From positions 248,001-312,000 of the forward strand of contig CAWGHN010000002.1 in assembly GCA_963822435.1 (NCBI GenBank): a stretch of DNA of 64,000 bases. The letters are read 5' to 3'. Position 1 is the first letter of the stretch; every line of letters begins with the position of its first letter. The position numbers and the translations under genes were made by a program. Origin of the DNA: JAUYQR01 sp963822435. Its GTDB lineage: Bacteria > Pseudomonadota > Alphaproteobacteria > Rhodobacterales > Rhodobacteraceae. Shown here in pieces: positions 63,568 through 64,000 of this stretch. The notes below the pieces were generated by a model. That model did not search any database, had not been told where the DNA came from, and saw only the letters and a program-made list of their open reading frames with translations.

Positions 63568-64000
63568 GGCCAATCCTCCGGCGGCTCCAGACCTGAATGA
63601 GGTTGATGGCCAGAAGCATGGCGAAACTGATCAAGAGCATCGCGATGCCGATGGCGGCGGCAGCGTCGTAGTTGAATTCCTCAAGCTGGATGATGATGAG
63701 GAGGGGGGCGATTTCGGTCACCAAGGGGATGTTGCCCGCGATGAAGATCACCGAGCCGTATTCCCCCACCGCCCGCGCCAGCGCCAGCGCAAAGCCGGTC
63801 AGGGCTGCGGGGGCAAGCATCGGCAGGATGACGTGGCGCAGGGTGTGCAGGCGGGTTGCACCCAAGGTGGCGGAGGCTTCTTCGACCTCGCGCTCGATTT
63901 CCTCGATCACGGGTTGCACGGTGCGGGTTACGAAGGGCAGGCCCACGAACACCAGCGCGATGAAGATGCCCCATTGCGTGTACGCGATCGTCCAGCCGAT
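63560..64000 (-). CDS. cysT: Sulfate ABC permease CysT (5' part beyond window)
   Basis: C-terminal 146 residues, open to the window edge. VFVGLPFVTRTVQPVIEEIEREVEEASATLGATRLHTLRHVILPMLAPA is the CysT EAA region; ARAVGEYGSVIFIAGNIP and YDAAAAIGIAMLLISFAMLLAINLIQVW complete the permease. The expected periplasmic sulfate-binding protein gene would lie beyond 64000. Confidence 0.93.
   Translation of the reverse strand: MGWTIAYTQWGIFIALVFVGLPFVTRTVQPVIEEIEREVEEASATLGATRLHTLRHVILPMLAPAALTGFALALARAVGEYGSVIFIAGNIPLVTEIAPLLIIIQLEEFNYDAAAAIGIAMLLISFAMLLAINLIQVWSRRRIGHV

Overview
The window is about 64 kb of GC-rich, densely packed bacterial chromosome. Gene content and order point to an alphaproteobacterium of the Rhodobacterales (Rhodobacter/Paracoccus/Gemmobacter-like). 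The signs are the ruvCAB block beside ybgC-tolQRAB-pal-cpoB-tilS-ftsH, a phosphatidylcholine synthase, a DUF1127 protein, a group III truncated haemoglobin, a DUF2793 fibre-like protein, fhs-folD, and intergenic hairpin elements. I recognise about 60 genes. I see no tRNA, rRNA, insertion sequence, CRISPR array or prophage block, so this is mostly core chromosome with a few accessory patches.

Layout. 1-1351: two small exported PepSY-like proteins with long aspartate tails (the first cut by the window edge and frameshifted) and a membrane-anchored LuxR-type regulator. 1348-3788: truncated haemoglobin, DUF2237 protein and a cyclic-nucleotide-domain/thioredoxin-reductase-like flavoprotein without the redox CxxC. 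4062-8397: ileS (carrying a 1-bp insertion), an O6-methylguanine methyltransferase and an EamA permease. 8394-11500 (minus): pcs, xerC, DUF484 and a small transaldolase. 11579-17819: priA, a half-size EamA protein, an MFS permease, msrA, prmA and a one-TM protein. 17903-21897: DUF1127, ruvCAB, an unknown protein and a CreA-like protein. 22018-30975: the Tol-Pal envelope operon continuing into tilS and ftsH. 31051-35869: a CorA-family transporter, MOSC protein, fhs, a monofunctional chorismate mutase and folD. 35901-39140 (minus): pdeM and its partner Lhr-like DEXH helicase, whose stop codon lies in a 16-bp tandem repeat. 39489-44331: a YmdB-like phosphoesterase, DMT permease, SLC13/RCK permease, small lipoprotein and YebC. 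44485-47931: DinB protein, then a divergent ArgP / ACT-domain / ArgO set and another DMT permease. 48031-57972: the main accessory patch, with a DUF2793 tail-fibre/spike-like protein, ugd, a 1298-residue RTX/beta-propeller protein, galE and a BDH2-like dehydrogenase. 57973-60863 (minus): copA-cueR with a clear 19-bp-spacer CueR promoter. 61032-64000: a beta-hydroxyacid dehydrogenase and a CysTWA sulfate/thiosulfate importer running off the end.

How it fits together. Most of the window is housekeeping: translation, replication restart and Holliday-junction processing, envelope integrity, C1-folate metabolism and metal homeostasis. The parts most worth a second look are the Asp-tailed PepSY pair with its membrane regulator; the DUF2793 spike gene embedded beside nucleotide-sugar and RTX surface genes; the ACT-domain protein between ArgP and ArgO; and several dispersed or tandem DNA elements, one of which has become coding sequence. 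Two single-base shifts (near 176 and at 5178) sit in genes expected to be intact. They are either assembly errors or, for the aspartate tract, possible slippage variation.

Limits: all assignments come from reading motifs and remembered family features. No database search was run.
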